Assembly (NCBI RefSeq): GCF_002901825.1
Contig: NZ_PPQD01000017.1
Span: 62,001-126,000, forward strand
Direction of reading: 5' to 3'
Source of the DNA: Mammaliicoccus sciuri
GTDB taxonomy: Bacteria; Bacillota; Bacilli; Staphylococcales; Staphylococcaceae
DNA: 64,000 bases
How positions within the stretch are numbered: position 1 is the first letter of the stretch; each line of letters starts with the position of its first letter. The position numbers and the translations under genes are program-made. The notes under the pieces are model-generated. The model saw only the letters and a list, made by a program, of their open reading frames with translations, made no database searches and had not been told where the DNA came from. Positions 29,971-39,407 of this stretch are shown here, piece by piece.

Positions 29971-30000
29971 AAAAATCCCGTCATATAATTGACGGGAAAT
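29971..30000 (-). terminator. Terminator of the YjzD-like gene
   Basis: TCCCGTCA (29976-29983) pairs with TGACGGGA (29990-29997); on the minus strand it ends in a T-run. Confidence 0.75.
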
Positions 30001-30003
30001 TTT

Positions 30004-30207
30004 TTATGAATGTTGTGTACTTTGTTTGTCCGAAGTAGATTTACCAACTAAAGCATCTAAAAGAATAATAACAACTGTAAAAATGATTGCATAAATAGTT
30101 GGACTAACAAAATTTAGCGCTTCATCTGAACCGCCTAAACTATGTAAAACAAAGTTTATCATTTGTGATAATAAGAATGCCCATATAAAAGTTAAGATGT
30201 ATTGCAT
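30004..30207 (-). CDS. YjzD-like (DUF2929) small membrane protein
   Basis: A 67-residue protein with two hydrophobic segments (residues 1-22 and 35-53) and a polar end. YILTFIWAFLLSQMINFVL and FVSPTIYAIIFTVV fit the DUF2929/YjzD family. In B. subtilis yjzD also lies next to fabH, and the neighbourhood is preserved here on the opposite strand. Function unknown. A clear ACGGAGG site precedes the ATG. Confidence 0.75.
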   Translation of the reverse strand: MQYILTFIWAFLLSQMINFVLHSLGGSDEALNFVSPTIYAIIFTVVIILLDALVGKSTSDKQSTQHS

Positions 30208-30325
30208 TTTTTATCCTCCGTAACTGTTAATGTCATATCATTTATTATAATTAACTTTTTATAAATTGTATACCTTATATGATGAAAACGATTTAAATAT
30301 TTTTAAAAGTGAGTCTGTGCTTGTG

Positions 30326-30365
30326 TATAATGGTACAAGTATGTTAAATTAGTACCTGATAATAA
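30326..30365 (+). promoter_or_regulatory. fabHF promoter with FapR operator
   Basis: TATAAT at 30326-30331 and, just downstream, TTAGTACCTGATAATAA (30349-30365). The TTAGTACCTGrTA core matches the FapR operator that represses fatty acid synthesis genes until malonyl-CoA accumulates. It lies in the early transcribed region, as in other FapR targets. Confidence 0.75.
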
Positions 30366-30393
30366 CAACAGATTATAAGAAGGTGTCAATATA

Positions 30394-31335
30394 ATGGATA
30401 TTGGTATAAAAGGTTTTGGTGCATATGCGCCTAAACAAGTGGTAAAAAATGGATATTTTGAAAGTTATTTAGATACTTCAGATGAATGGATTACAAAAAT
30501 GACAGGAATAAAAGAAAGACGTTTTGCTGATGATACTGAAGATACTAGTGATTTGGCATATGAAGCTGCGGTTAGAGCGATTGAAGATTCAGGTATAGAT
30601 AAAGAAGAAATCGAAATGATCATCGTAGCAACTTCAACAGGGGATAAACCATTTCCAACTGTAGCAACAACGTTACAGAAGAGATTAGGTTTAAATAAAG
30701 TACCTTCTATGGATCAACTTGCTGCATGTACTGGTTTTATTTATGGTATAGTAACTGCACAACAATTTGTACAATCTGGTCTTTATAAAAATGTATTAGT
30801 AGTTGGTGCTGATAAACTAACGAAAATTACAGATATGAATGACAGAAGTACAGCTATATTATTTGGTGATGGTGCTGGCGCAGCAATCATTGGCGAAGTA
30901 TCAGAAGGTAAAGGTATACTAAGTGTCGAGCTTGGTTCAGATGGTAATGGTGGACCATACCTATATCAAGATATGGATGCTAATACAATCCAAATGAATG
31001 GACGAGAAGTCTTTAAGTTTGCAGTTAGAATTATGGGTGAAGCTTCAACTAAAGCAGTAGAAAAAGCAGGTCTACAATCAGATGACATCGATATGTTTGT
31101 GCCACATCAAGCTAATATCAGAATTATGGAATCTGCTCGTGAAAGATTAGGTATTGCTAAAGAGAAGATGAGTGTAACTGTAGATAGATACGGGAATACA
31201 TCTGCAGCTTCAATACCCTTAAGTATTGCATATGAATTAGAACAAGGTAAAATAAAAGATAACGATACAATAGTCCTAGTTGGATTTGGTGGCGGCCTGA
31301 CTTGGGGTGCCATAACGTTACGCTGGGGTAAATAG
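30394..31335 (+). CDS. fabH: 3-oxoacyl-ACP synthase III
   Basis: A 313-residue thiolase-fold enzyme that starts fatty acid synthesis by condensing a branched or straight acyl-CoA with malonyl-ACP. The catalytic triad is visible: C112 in AACTGF, H238 in PHQAN, N268 in GNTSAAS. Length is normal. AAGGTG precedes the ATG, fabF follows after 14 bases, and a FapR box lies upstream, all typical of the fabHF operon. Confidence 0.97.
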   Translation: MDIGIKGFGAYAPKQVVKNGYFESYLDTSDEWITKMTGIKERRFADDTEDTSDLAYEAAVRAIEDSGIDKEEIEMIIVATSTGDKPFPTVATTLQKRLGLNKVPSMDQLAACTGFIYGIVTAQQFVQSGLYKNVLVVGADKLTKITDMNDRSTAILFGDGAGAAIIGEVSEGKGILSVELGSDGNGGPYLYQDMDANTIQMNGREVFKFAVRIMGEASTKAVEKAGLQSDDIDMFVPHQANIRIMESARERLGIAKEKMSVTVDRYGNTSAASIPLSIAYELEQGKIKDNDTIVLVGFGGGLTWGAITLRWGK

Positions 31336-31349
31336 GAGGAAATTGGATA

Positions 31350-32594
31350 ATGACAGAGAAAAAACGTGTTGTAATGACTGGTTTAGGTACATTAAATCCT
31401 TTAGGAAATGACGTGCCTACTACTTGGGAAAATGCAATTAACGGTAAAAACGGCATAGACGAAGTAACAAGGATTGATGTTTCTGAATTTCCAGCTAAAT
31501 TAGCGGGTGAATTGAAAGATTTCAATATTGATGATCATATTCCGAAAAAAGATGCTCGTAAAATGGATAGATTTACGCAATATGCAATTGTTGCTGCGCG
31601 TGAAGCGCTAAAAGATTCTAAATATGAAATTACAGTTGAAAATAGTCATCGTGTAGGTGTTTGGATTGGTTCAGGTATTGGTGGTATGGAAACATTCGAA
31701 TACTCACACAATATGCTTTTAAAACGTGGTCCAAAACGTGTAAGTCCTTTCTTCGTACCAATGATGATTCCAGATATGGCAACTGGTCAAGTATCTATAG
31801 ATTTAGGTGCTAAAGGACCAAACGGTTGTACAGTTACAGCTTGTGCAACAGGTACAAACTCTATTGGTGATGCATTTAAAATCATCCAACGTGGTGATGC
31901 TGATGTTATGTTAGCTGGTGGTACAGAGGCACCTATAACAGAAATGGCTATGGCAGGTTTCAGTGCGAATAAAGCATTATCTACAAATCCTGATAAAAAT
32001 ACAGCGTGTCGTCCTTTCCAAGAAGGAAGAGATGGCTTCATCATGGGTGAAGGTGCTGGTGTAGTCGTATTAGAATCATTAGAATCAGCTGAAGCACGTG
32101 GTGCACATATTTATGCTGAGGTTGTAGGTTATGGATCAACTGGGGATGCATTCCATATAACAGCACCATCTCCAAATGGAGAAGGCGGTGCTCGTGCAAT
32201 GCAAGAAGCCATTAAAGATGCTGGTATTAAACCAGAAGATATCCAATATTTAAATGCACACGGAACAAGTACGCCAATTGGTGATTTATATGAAGTATTA
32301 GCTATTAAATCAACTTTCGGTGATGCAGCTAAGAACTTAAAAGTAAGTTCAACTAAATCAATGATGGGTCATTTACTTGGTGCAACTGGTGCAGTTGAAT
32401 CAATCTTAACGGCTTTATCAATTGAAAATAGTATTGTTGCTCCGACAATTAATGCAAATACACCAGATCCAGAAATCGATTTAGACTATACGCCTAATGA
32501 AGCGGCTAAGTTAGATATAGAGTACGCTATGAGTAACAGTCTAGGCTTTGGTGGACATAATGCAGTATTAGTATTCAAGAAATATCAAAAATAG
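31350..32594 (+). CDS. fabF: 3-oxoacyl-ACP synthase II
   Basis: A 414-residue elongating ketosynthase. The Cys-His-His active site is C165 (TACATGTNS), H304 ([11 protein letters not shown]) and H341 ([13 protein letters not shown]). It elongates acyl-ACP chains with malonyl-ACP. Second gene of the fabHF operon, preceded by AGGAGG. A strong terminator follows. Confidence 0.97.
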   Translation: MTEKKRVVMTGLGTLNPLGNDVPTTWENAINGKNGIDEVTRIDVSEFPAKLAGELKDFNIDDHIPKKDARKMDRFTQYAIVAAREALKDSKYEITVENSHRVGVWIGSGIGGMETFEYSHNMLLKRGPKRVSPFFVPMMIPDMATGQVSIDLGAKGPNGCTVTACATGTNSIGDAFKIIQRGDADVMLAGGTEAPITEMAMAGFSANKALSTNPDKNTACRPFQEGRDGFIMGEGAGVVVLESLESAEARGAHIYAEVVGYGSTGDAFHITAPSPNGEGGARAMQEAIKDAGIKPEDIQYLNAHGTSTPIGDLYEVLAIKSTFGDAAKNLKVSSTKSMMGHLLGATGAVESILTALSIENSIVAPTINANTPDPEIDLDYTPNEAAKLDIEYAMSNSLGFGGHNAVLVFKKYQK

Positions 32595-32600
32595 ACTATA

Positions 32601-32645
32601 AAAAAAGCAGAAATACCAATAAAAGTTGGTGTTTCTGCTTTTTAT
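32601..32645. terminator. Bidirectional terminator between fabF and the DUF3899 gene
   Basis: AAAAAGCAGAAATACCAA pairs with TTGGTGTTTCTGCTTTTT (18 bp), with T- and A-runs on both sides. Confidence 0.9.
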
Positions 32646-32657
32646 TTATGAAAATTA

Positions 32658-33029
32658 TTAAACGATAAACCCTAGAAAGATTGAGATAATAAAAAATAAT
32701 GTACTTAATACGACAAAAGGTAATACCCAGTTATGTATTGTTCTTTCTTTTAAATGTAGTTCTTTCATATTTGGATTCATGATTTCATCGTCTTTCAAAT
32801 AATCTTGTGACGCTTTAGACTTCATATGAAAATTAAACTTCCGGACTGCTTGTCTAGAAACTTCTCCAACGCCATCTTGTTTCATCGCAACAATCCAACT
32901 CGCTGCAAAAGCAATTGTCATGATGTAAAAGTATATATTAGCTGCTTGATCTAGATCTTTTAAAAAGATAAGACAAAGGACAGCGAATAGGCCAATATAA
33001 CCAATAGTAAAAATACCCCAAAATTTCAT
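32658..33029 (-). CDS. DUF3899 family membrane protein
   Basis: A 123-residue membrane protein: two hydrophobic segments at the N-terminus (about 5-24 and 32-48), a charged middle (residues 50-95), and one at the C-terminus (about 100-122). The pattern and its place between fabF and opp fit the staphylococcal DUF3899 protein. Function unknown. An AGAGGTAGGTAAT site precedes the ATG. Confidence 0.7.
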   Translation of the reverse strand: MKFWGIFTIGYIGLFAVLCLIFLKDLDQAANIYFYIMTIAFAASWIVAMKQDGVGEVSRQAVRKFNFHMKSKASQDYLKDDEIMNPNMKELHLKERTIHNWVLPFVVLSTLFFIISIFLGFIV

Positions 33030-33297
33030 TATTACCTACCTCTTATTATTAGATTTAAGTGTATTATAACAGATTAGAAAAAAATATTTATGTTTTGTGG
33101 AACTTAATAAAAAAATAAGTGTAATTTTACTTATGTATAATTATTGTATGTTACTACATAGTAAATGACTGAAAATTAGAAAAAATAGGTAATAAGTAAT
33201 AATATACTGTATATTTATTCCTTATAAGTGAATATTACTGTCGCGTTGTCGCTTTATCGTAATAAAATAATCTATTAATTTGAACACTTTCATATTC

Positions 33298-33369
33298 AAA
33301 ATTCTGAATATTCGTGTTGATTTACATTGTATAAATTCTGTATAATGTATATAAATATTTCTGAATATT
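33298..33369 (+). promoter_or_regulatory. opp promoter flanked by two CodY-like boxes
   Basis: In the 381-base gap before oppB. TTGATT (33317-33322), 18 bases and TATAAT (33341-33346) form a promoter. AAAATTCTGAATATT (33298-33312) and ATATTTCTGAATATT (33355-33369) each match 12 of 15 positions of the CodY consensus AATTTTCWGAAAATT. One is just upstream of -35, the other at about +2 to +16. The remaining gap (33030-33297) is AT-rich with no other feature seen. Confidence 0.65.
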
Positions 33370-33410
33370 AAAAGAAATATGAATTCGATAAGGGGATTGG
33401 AGGCAAAACA

Positions 33411-34337
33411 ATGGTTAGGTATACTTTGAAACGTATTATTTATATGTTCATATCATTGTTTTTAATTATGACGATAACATTTTTCTTAATGAAATTGTTA
33501 CCGGGTTCACCGTACAACGATGAGAAATTATCAGAAGAGCAGAAGGTTATTATAAATGAAAAGTATGGTCTGAATGATCCTGTACCAGTACAATACGCGA
33601 ACTATTTAAAAAATGTCGCGAAAGGTGATTTTGGTATTTCATTCCAATACGATAACAGAGAGGTTTGGAGTTTAATTAAACCTAGACTTGGACCATCTGT
33701 AGAAATGGGTACATATGCGATGATTTTAGGAACTATTACTGGTTTATTATTAGGTATAGTTGCTGCAATCAGGCAAAATACAATAGTAGACTATGGGGCC
33801 ACCTTCCTATCGGTAATATTTATTTCAGTTCCATCATTCGTTCTAGCTGTATTACTACAATATGTATTTGCTGTTGAATGGCAAATATTCCCTGTAGCAG
33901 GTTGGAGTGGATTTATGACTGCTGTATTACCATCAATTGCATTAGCAGCAGGTGTAACAGCAACAATTGCACGTTATATTCGTTCTGAAATGATTGAGGT
34001 CCTAAGTTCTGATTACATAGAATTAGCAAGAGCTAAGGGGATGTCAAGTGCACGTGTTATCTTTGGACATGCAGTACGTAATGGATTAATTCCTATTATT
34101 ACAATTATCGTGCCAATGCTAGCCGGTATCTTAACAGGTACTTTGACAATTGAAAATATATTCGGCGTTCCTGGTCTAGGTGACCAATTCGTTCGATCAA
34201 TACAAACAAATGACTATCCAGTCATTATGGCTTTAACGCTACTATTCAGTTTCTTATTTATTATTTCAATCTTTTTAGTTGATGTACTTTACGGATTAGT
34301 AGATCCAAGAATCCGTGTTGAAGGAGGTAAAAAATAA
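33411..34337 (+). CDS. oppB: Oligopeptide ABC transporter permease OppB
   Basis: A 308-residue permease with about six membrane segments. It begins RYTLKRIIYMFISLFLIM, and the cytoplasmic EAA-type loop is YIELARAKGMSSARVIFGHAVRNGLIP. With OppC it forms the membrane channel for peptide import. GGATTGGAGG precedes the ATG, and the stop shares one base with the oppC start (TAATG). First gene of the opp operon. Close to the Opp3 system of staphylococci, the main nutritional peptide importer. Confidence 0.94.
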   Translation: MVRYTLKRIIYMFISLFLIMTITFFLMKLLPGSPYNDEKLSEEQKVIINEKYGLNDPVPVQYANYLKNVAKGDFGISFQYDNREVWSLIKPRLGPSVEMGTYAMILGTITGLLLGIVAAIRQNTIVDYGATFLSVIFISVPSFVLAVLLQYVFAVEWQIFPVAGWSGFMTAVLPSIALAAGVTATIARYIRSEMIEVLSSDYIELARAKGMSSARVIFGHAVRNGLIPIITIIVPMLAGILTGTLTIENIFGVPGLGDQFVRSIQTNDYPVIMALTLLFSFLFIISIFLVDVLYGLVDPRIRVEGGKK

Positions 34338-35407
34338 TGGCTAATAATGATGATAACAAGTTAAACAATAGCGGTTATGATAACGCCTCTGTTACACACT
34401 CAACACAAGGTATGCCAGCAGAAAGCTTCGTATTACATGGAAGAGATAAAGTAGTAGAAGAGAAATTTGAAAGAAAAAGTCGTACATTTTGGCAAGATGC
34501 TTGGAAACAACTTGTAGGGAACAGACTAGCGATTATTGGTTTAATATTCCTTATCTTACTGACAGTTATTTCTTTAGTAGGTCCTTTAATGAATGATCAT
34601 AAGTTTAGTGATCAAAACGTTTCACATGCGAACTTACCACCGAAAATACCAGTATTAGATAAAGTACCGTTCTTACCATTTGATGGTACAGATAGAGATG
34701 GCTTTGACTTATATGAAAGTCAAAACGTTCAAGAAAATTACTGGTTCGGTACGGATGAACTTGGACGTGACTTATGGACACGTACTTGGAGAGGTACACA
34801 AGTATCCTTATTCATAGGTGTTGTAGCGGCAGCTTTAGATATCTTTATCGGTGTTATTTATGGTGCTGTATCAGGTTACTTCGGTGGAAGAATAGATGAT
34901 ATTTTACAACGTATTGTAGAAATACTTTCTTCTATTCCAAACTTAATTGTCGTAATTTTGTTCGTATTACTATTTGATCCATCTATTTGGACAATTATTT
35001 TAGCCATGTCTGTAACAGGTTGGCTCGGTATGAGTCGTATTGTACGTGGACAATTCTTGAAAATTAAAGAACAAGAATTCGTAATGGCATCTAGAACATT
35101 AGGGGTTTCTAACTTTAAATTAATCTTTAAACATATTTTACCGAATACACTTGGCCCAATTATTGTAACATCTATGTTTACTGTTCCAAGTGCCATTTTC
35201 TTCGAAGCATTCTTAAGCTTCATTGGATTAGGTATTCCTGCACCACAAGCATCACTAGGTTCATTAGTTGATACAGGTAGAAAAATGTTGCTGATTTACC
35301 CACATGAATTATTCGTACCAGCAACAGTATTAAGTTTATTAATCTTATTCTTCTACTTATTCAGTGATGGTTTAAGAGATGCGTTTGACCCTAAAATGCG
35401 TAAATAA
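34337..35407 (+). CDS. oppC: Oligopeptide ABC transporter permease OppC
   Basis: A 356-residue permease with a long polar N-terminus (about 55 residues), an extracellular loop between the first two membrane segments, and the EAA loop FVMASRTLGVSNFKLIFKHILPNTLGP. FGTDELGRDLWTRTWRGTQ before the second segment is typical for OppC/DppC. It overlaps oppB by one base and is followed by oppD after 14 bases. Confidence 0.94.
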   Translation: MANNDDNKLNNSGYDNASVTHSTQGMPAESFVLHGRDKVVEEKFERKSRTFWQDAWKQLVGNRLAIIGLIFLILLTVISLVGPLMNDHKFSDQNVSHANLPPKIPVLDKVPFLPFDGTDRDGFDLYESQNVQENYWFGTDELGRDLWTRTWRGTQVSLFIGVVAAALDIFIGVIYGAVSGYFGGRIDDILQRIVEILSSIPNLIVVILFVLLFDPSIWTIILAMSVTGWLGMSRIVRGQFLKIKEQEFVMASRTLGVSNFKLIFKHILPNTLGPIIVTSMFTVPSAIFFEAFLSFIGLGIPAPQASLGSLVDTGRKMLLIYPHELFVPATVLSLLILFFYLFSDGLRDAFDPKMRK

Positions 35408-35421
35408 GGAGGAAATTAATT

Positions 35422-36495
35422 ATGGCTAAGAGAATATTAGAAGTAAATAACTTACATGTTTCCTTCGACATTGACGCGGGGGAAGTACAAGCAGTAAGAG
35501 GTGTAGACTTTTATTTAGATAAAGGGGAAACACTAGCAATAGTTGGAGAATCAGGTTCTGGTAAATCTGTTACGACTAAAGCATTAACACGCTTATTGCC
35601 GAAAAAAGTAGGTAGAATTAAAGACGGTTCCATTTTGTTTGACGGGAAAGATATTGCAAAATTAAGCGAAAAAGAAATGCAGAAGATACGTGGTAAAGAG
35701 ATTGGTATGATATTCCAAGATCCTATGACTTCACTCAACCCAACAATGAAAATTGGTAAGCAAGTCATGGAACCACTTATTAAGCATCAAAAATTATCTA
35801 AACAAGATGCGAAAAAACGTGCATTAGATATTTTAAATTTAGTAGGTTTACCGAAAGCAAAAGAAAGATTTAATAACTATCCTCACCAATTTTCAGGTGG
35901 TCAAAGACAAAGGATTGTTATTGCAACAGCATTAGCTTGTGACCCTAAAATCTTAATTGCAGATGAACCTACAACAGCATTAGACGTAACCATTCAAGCA
36001 CAAATTTTAGAATTGATGAAAGAATTACAACATAAAATAGATACTTCTATTATCTTTATTACACATGACTTAGGTGTAGTAGCAAACGTGGCAGATAGAG
36101 TAGCAGTTATGTATGGTGGACAAATTGTAGAAACAGGTTCAGTTGATGAAATTTTCTATAATCCTAAACATCCATACACATGGGGTTTACTATCATCAAT
36201 GCCAAGTTTAGAAACATCTCATGATACAGAACTTTTGGCTATTCCTGGAACACCACCAGATTTAATCAAGCCACCTGTTGGAGATGCATTTGCTAGACGT
36301 AGTGAATATGCCTTAGATATTGACTTTAAGGAAGAGCCACCTTGGTTCCAAATTTCACCTACACACTTTGTGAAGTCATGGTTGTTAGATGAAAGAGCAC
36401 CTGAAGTAGAATTACCAGAAGCTGTAAAATTAAAACAAAAAGCAACACCAGATCAATTTGACAAGCCAAAACGTGTAGAAAGGGTGACGTTCTAA
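35422..36495 (+). CDS. oppD: Oligopeptide ABC transporter ATPase OppD
   Basis: A 357-residue ABC ATPase. Walker A GESGSGKS (near residue 41), Q-loop MIFQDPMTSLNPTM, signature FSGGQRQR, Walker B ILIADEPTTALD and H-loop HDLGVV are all intact. The C-terminal oligopeptide/dipeptide domain (PGTPPDLIKPP) follows. It pairs with OppF. AGGAGG precedes the ATG, and its stop overlaps the oppF start by one base (TAATG). Confidence 0.95.
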   Translation: MAKRILEVNNLHVSFDIDAGEVQAVRGVDFYLDKGETLAIVGESGSGKSVTTKALTRLLPKKVGRIKDGSILFDGKDIAKLSEKEMQKIRGKEIGMIFQDPMTSLNPTMKIGKQVMEPLIKHQKLSKQDAKKRALDILNLVGLPKAKERFNNYPHQFSGGQRQRIVIATALACDPKILIADEPTTALDVTIQAQILELMKELQHKIDTSIIFITHDLGVVANVADRVAVMYGGQIVETGSVDEIFYNPKHPYTWGLLSSMPSLETSHDTELLAIPGTPPDLIKPPVGDAFARRSEYALDIDFKEEPPWFQISPTHFVKSWLLDERAPEVELPEAVKLKQKATPDQFDKPKRVERVTF

Positions 36496-37460
36496 TGGCT
36501 GATAAAAAAGAAGTACTGATTGATGTTCAAAATTTAAAGCAATATTTCAACGTAGGGAAGAAAAATGAGGTAAAAGCAGTAGATGATATCTCATTTCAAA
36601 TATTTAAAGGTGAAACATTAGGTTTAGTTGGTGAGTCTGGTTGTGGTAAATCCACAACGGGACGCACACTTATTAAACTATATGATGCAACTGACGGGAA
36701 AGTCATCTTTGATAACGTTGATATACAAAATATCAAAAAGCGTAAAGACTTATTAAGATTTAATCGTCGTATGCAAATGATTTTCCAAGATCCATATGCA
36801 TCATTAAATCCACGTCTTAAAGTTATGGATATTATTGCTGAAGGATTAGATGTTCACAAACTAGTTTCAAGTAAAGAAGAAAGAAAAAAACGTGTTTACG
36901 AGTTGCTTGAAACAGTTGGTTTAAATAAAGAGCATGCTAATAGATATCCACATGAATTCTCTGGTGGACAAAGACAAAGGTTAGGAATTGCCCGTGCATT
37001 AGCTGTAGAACCGGAATTCATTATTGCAGATGAACCTATCTCTGCACTTGATGTTTCAATACAAGCACAAGTTGTTAATTTAATGCAAAAACTACAAGAT
37101 GAAAAAGGTATTACGTTCTTATTCATCGCGCATGATTTATCAATGGTTAAATATATTTCAGATAGAATTGGCGTGATGTACTTTGGTAAGTTGGTTGAAC
37201 TTGGCCCATCTGACCAAATATATAAGCATCCTCAACATGAATATACAAAATCATTATTATCAGCAATTCCATTACCAGATCCTGATTCTGAACGAACAAG
37301 AACAAGATCTTCATATAATCCAGATATACATAAATATGAAGACGACGACAAACTAGAATTAAGAGAAGTAGGTCCGGATCACTTTGTATATTGTTCTGAA
37401 AAAGAATTCGCTGAGAAGAAGGCCAACTATAATAAAGACTTCGATTTAACAGAAGCATAA
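36495..37460 (+). CDS. oppF: Oligopeptide ABC transporter ATPase OppF
   Basis: A 321-residue ABC ATPase. Walker A GESGCGKS, Q-loop MIFQDPYASLNPR, signature FSGGQRQR, Walker B FIIADEPISALD and H-loop HDLSMV are intact. It is the second nucleotide-binding subunit and overlaps oppD by one base. No strong terminator follows, so transcription may continue into oppA1, which also has its own promoter. Confidence 0.95.
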   Translation: MADKKEVLIDVQNLKQYFNVGKKNEVKAVDDISFQIFKGETLGLVGESGCGKSTTGRTLIKLYDATDGKVIFDNVDIQNIKKRKDLLRFNRRMQMIFQDPYASLNPRLKVMDIIAEGLDVHKLVSSKEERKKRVYELLETVGLNKEHANRYPHEFSGGQRQRLGIARALAVEPEFIIADEPISALDVSIQAQVVNLMQKLQDEKGITFLFIAHDLSMVKYISDRIGVMYFGKLVELGPSDQIYKHPQHEYTKSLLSAIPLPDPDSERTRTRSSYNPDIHKYEDDDKLELREVGPDHFVYCSEKEFAEKKANYNKDFDLTEA

Positions 37461-37503
37461 TTTTATATTAAAAATAATATTATATTCATTATTTGCAATT
37501 ATA

Positions 37504-37592
37504 AAGTTTCTGAAGGTTTTATTTTGCATTATTTCAATTGTTTGAAAATTGTATGGATTACTATTGTTTTTCATACATTTTTAAAATATAAT
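37504..37592 (+). promoter_or_regulatory. oppA1 promoter with two CodY-like boxes
   Basis: TTGTTT (37564-37569), 17 bases, TATAAT (37587-37592). Upstream are AATTGTTTGAAAATT (37536-37550, 13 of 15 to the CodY consensus) and AAGTTTCTGAAGGTT (37504-37518, 12 of 15). Confidence 0.55.
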
Positions 37593-37647
37593 AAAATTAC
37601 AAATCTTCTGATAATTCGGGAGAGAGAAAACAAGGGGGAAAAGCTAT

Positions 37648-39318
37648 ATGAGGAAGAAGATTTCGGTTTTATTGTCAATACTTGTTGCAGCTGTTTTAAC
37701 GTTAGCAGCATGTAGTGGTGGCGGTTCTAAAAGTGACGAAGGTGGTAAAGGCGGCGTTAAGAGCGAAAAATCTGAAAACGTCTTAAACTTAGCTTCAACA
37801 TCAGATATTCCAACTATGGATTCATCTTTAGCAACAGACCAAGTATCATTCTTTACGTTTAACCAAACTTTAGAAGGATTATATGTATTAGATAAAGATG
37901 ATAATCCTGCACCAGGTGTTGCAGAAGCAGATCCTGAAAAATCTGCAGACGGCAAAACATGGACAATCAAATTAAGAGACAATGCAAAATGGTCAAATGG
38001 TGATCCAGTAACAGCACATGACTTCGTTTATGCTTGGCAAAGAACTGTAAATCCAGACACAGCTGCAGAATATGCATATATGTTTGAAAACATCGAAAAT
38101 GCTAAAGACATTACTGCAGGTAAGAAAAAACCTGAAGAATTAGGTGTTAAAGCAATTGATGATCAAACTTTAGAAATTAAATTAATTAAAGACGTTCCTT
38201 GGATGCAAAGTCTATTTGCTTTCGGTTCATTCATGCCTCAAAATGAAAAATTCGTTGAGAAGCAAGGTAAGAAATTCGGGACTACAGCTGATGCTACATT
38301 ATCAAACGGTCCGTTCATTATGAAAGAATGGAAAACTGAAGATAACTGGAAGCTTGTACCAAACAAAGAATATTGGGATAAAGACAAAGTTAAACTTAAA
38401 GAAGTTAACTATAAAGTTGTAAAAGAAGTACAAACAGCAGTTAATATGTACCAAACTGGTAAATTAGATACTGTGTCATTAGATTCATCTAATGTAAACA
38501 AATATAAAGATAGAGAAGACTTCTCTACTCAATTAAACTCATCTAATTTCTTCTTTAGAATTAACAAAACTAAAAACAAAGATTTAGAAAATCAAGATTT
38601 AAGAAAAGCATTCGCAAAATCTATTGATAAAGAACAATATGTTAAATCATTATTAAACAATGGTTCTGTTCCTTCAGATAAATTAATGGTTAAAGATTTC
38701 GTTAAAGATGAAGATGGTAAAGACTACATCGATGGCGTTAAATCTCCATTAGGTTACGACAAAGAAGAAGCTAAGAAATTATTAGAAAAAGCTAAAAAAG
38801 CAACTGGTAAAGATAAATTCAACATCGAATTATTAACTTATGATGCTGATGAATCTAAAAAAGCAGCTGAATTCGTTAAAGAGCAAGTTGAGAAAAACTT
38901 ACCAGGTGTAACATTAAAAATTAAACAACAACCGTTCAAACAAAAATTAGCATTAGAATCTAAAGGCGATTATGACATTTCATTCGCTGGTTGGGGTCCT
39001 GACTACCCAGACTCAACTACGTTCTTAGATTTATTTAAGAAAAATAGTCCACATAACCAAACAGGATATGCAAATGCTGAGTACGATAAAGCATTAGAAG
39101 AAGCTAATTCTGATGAAATGTTAAAAGATGAAAATAGTGAAAAACGTACTAAATTATTACAAGATGCAGAAACTAAATTCTTAGACTCAGCTTCAATTGG
39201 ACCACTTTACCAACAAGGTGTCGCACGTTTACGTCAACCTTACGTTAAAAACTGGCAACCACATAAATTCGGTGGAGACTACTCACTTAAAGAAGTAGAA
39301 ATCGCTGGAGCTAAATAA
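37648..39318 (+). CDS. oppA: Oligopeptide-binding lipoprotein OppA, copy 1
   Basis: A 556-residue family-5 solute-binding lipoprotein. The signal peptide ends in the lipobox LAAC (cysteine at about residue 22), followed by a Gly/Ser/Lys linker. Typical family segments are DIPTMDSSLATDQVSF, WTIKLRDNAKWSNGDPVTA and WQPHKFGGDYSLKEVEI. It binds peptides outside the cell and delivers them to OppBCDF. AAGGGGG precedes the ATG. First of four tandem paralogues; copy 2 is its closest relative by eye. Confidence 0.93.
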   Translation: MRKKISVLLSILVAAVLTLAACSGGGSKSDEGGKGGVKSEKSENVLNLASTSDIPTMDSSLATDQVSFFTFNQTLEGLYVLDKDDNPAPGVAEADPEKSADGKTWTIKLRDNAKWSNGDPVTAHDFVYAWQRTVNPDTAAEYAYMFENIENAKDITAGKKKPEELGVKAIDDQTLEIKLIKDVPWMQSLFAFGSFMPQNEKFVEKQGKKFGTTADATLSNGPFIMKEWKTEDNWKLVPNKEYWDKDKVKLKEVNYKVVKEVQTAVNMYQTGKLDTVSLDSSNVNKYKDREDFSTQLNSSNFFFRINKTKNKDLENQDLRKAFAKSIDKEQYVKSLLNNGSVPSDKLMVKDFVKDEDGKDYIDGVKSPLGYDKEEAKKLLEKAKKATGKDKFNIELLTYDADESKKAAEFVKEQVEKNLPGVTLKIKQQPFKQKLALESKGDYDISFAGWGPDYPDSTTFLDLFKKNSPHNQTGYANAEYDKALEEANSDEMLKDENSEKRTKLLQDAETKFLDSASIGPLYQQGVARLRQPYVKNWQPHKFGGDYSLKEVEIAGAK

Positions 39319-39326
39319 AAGTGAAT

Positions 39327-39364
39327 GAAAGCAATCAATGGAAACATTGGTTGCTTTTCTTTAT
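39327..39364 (+). terminator. Terminator-like hairpin between oppA1 and oppA2
   Basis: GAAAGCAATCAATG pairs with CATTGGTTGCTTTTC and is followed by a T-rich stretch. It probably makes oppA1 the most abundant transcript of the pair. Confidence 0.65.
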
Positions 39365-39407
39365 ATTTTCACGATGTTTGACACAATAATGAGGAGGCGC
39401 ATTAAAA

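Noticed and set aside
37524-37715. 63-residue plus-strand frame before and into oppA1
   Set aside because: Overlaps the start of oppA1 in another frame, covers the promoter, and has no ribosome-binding site.
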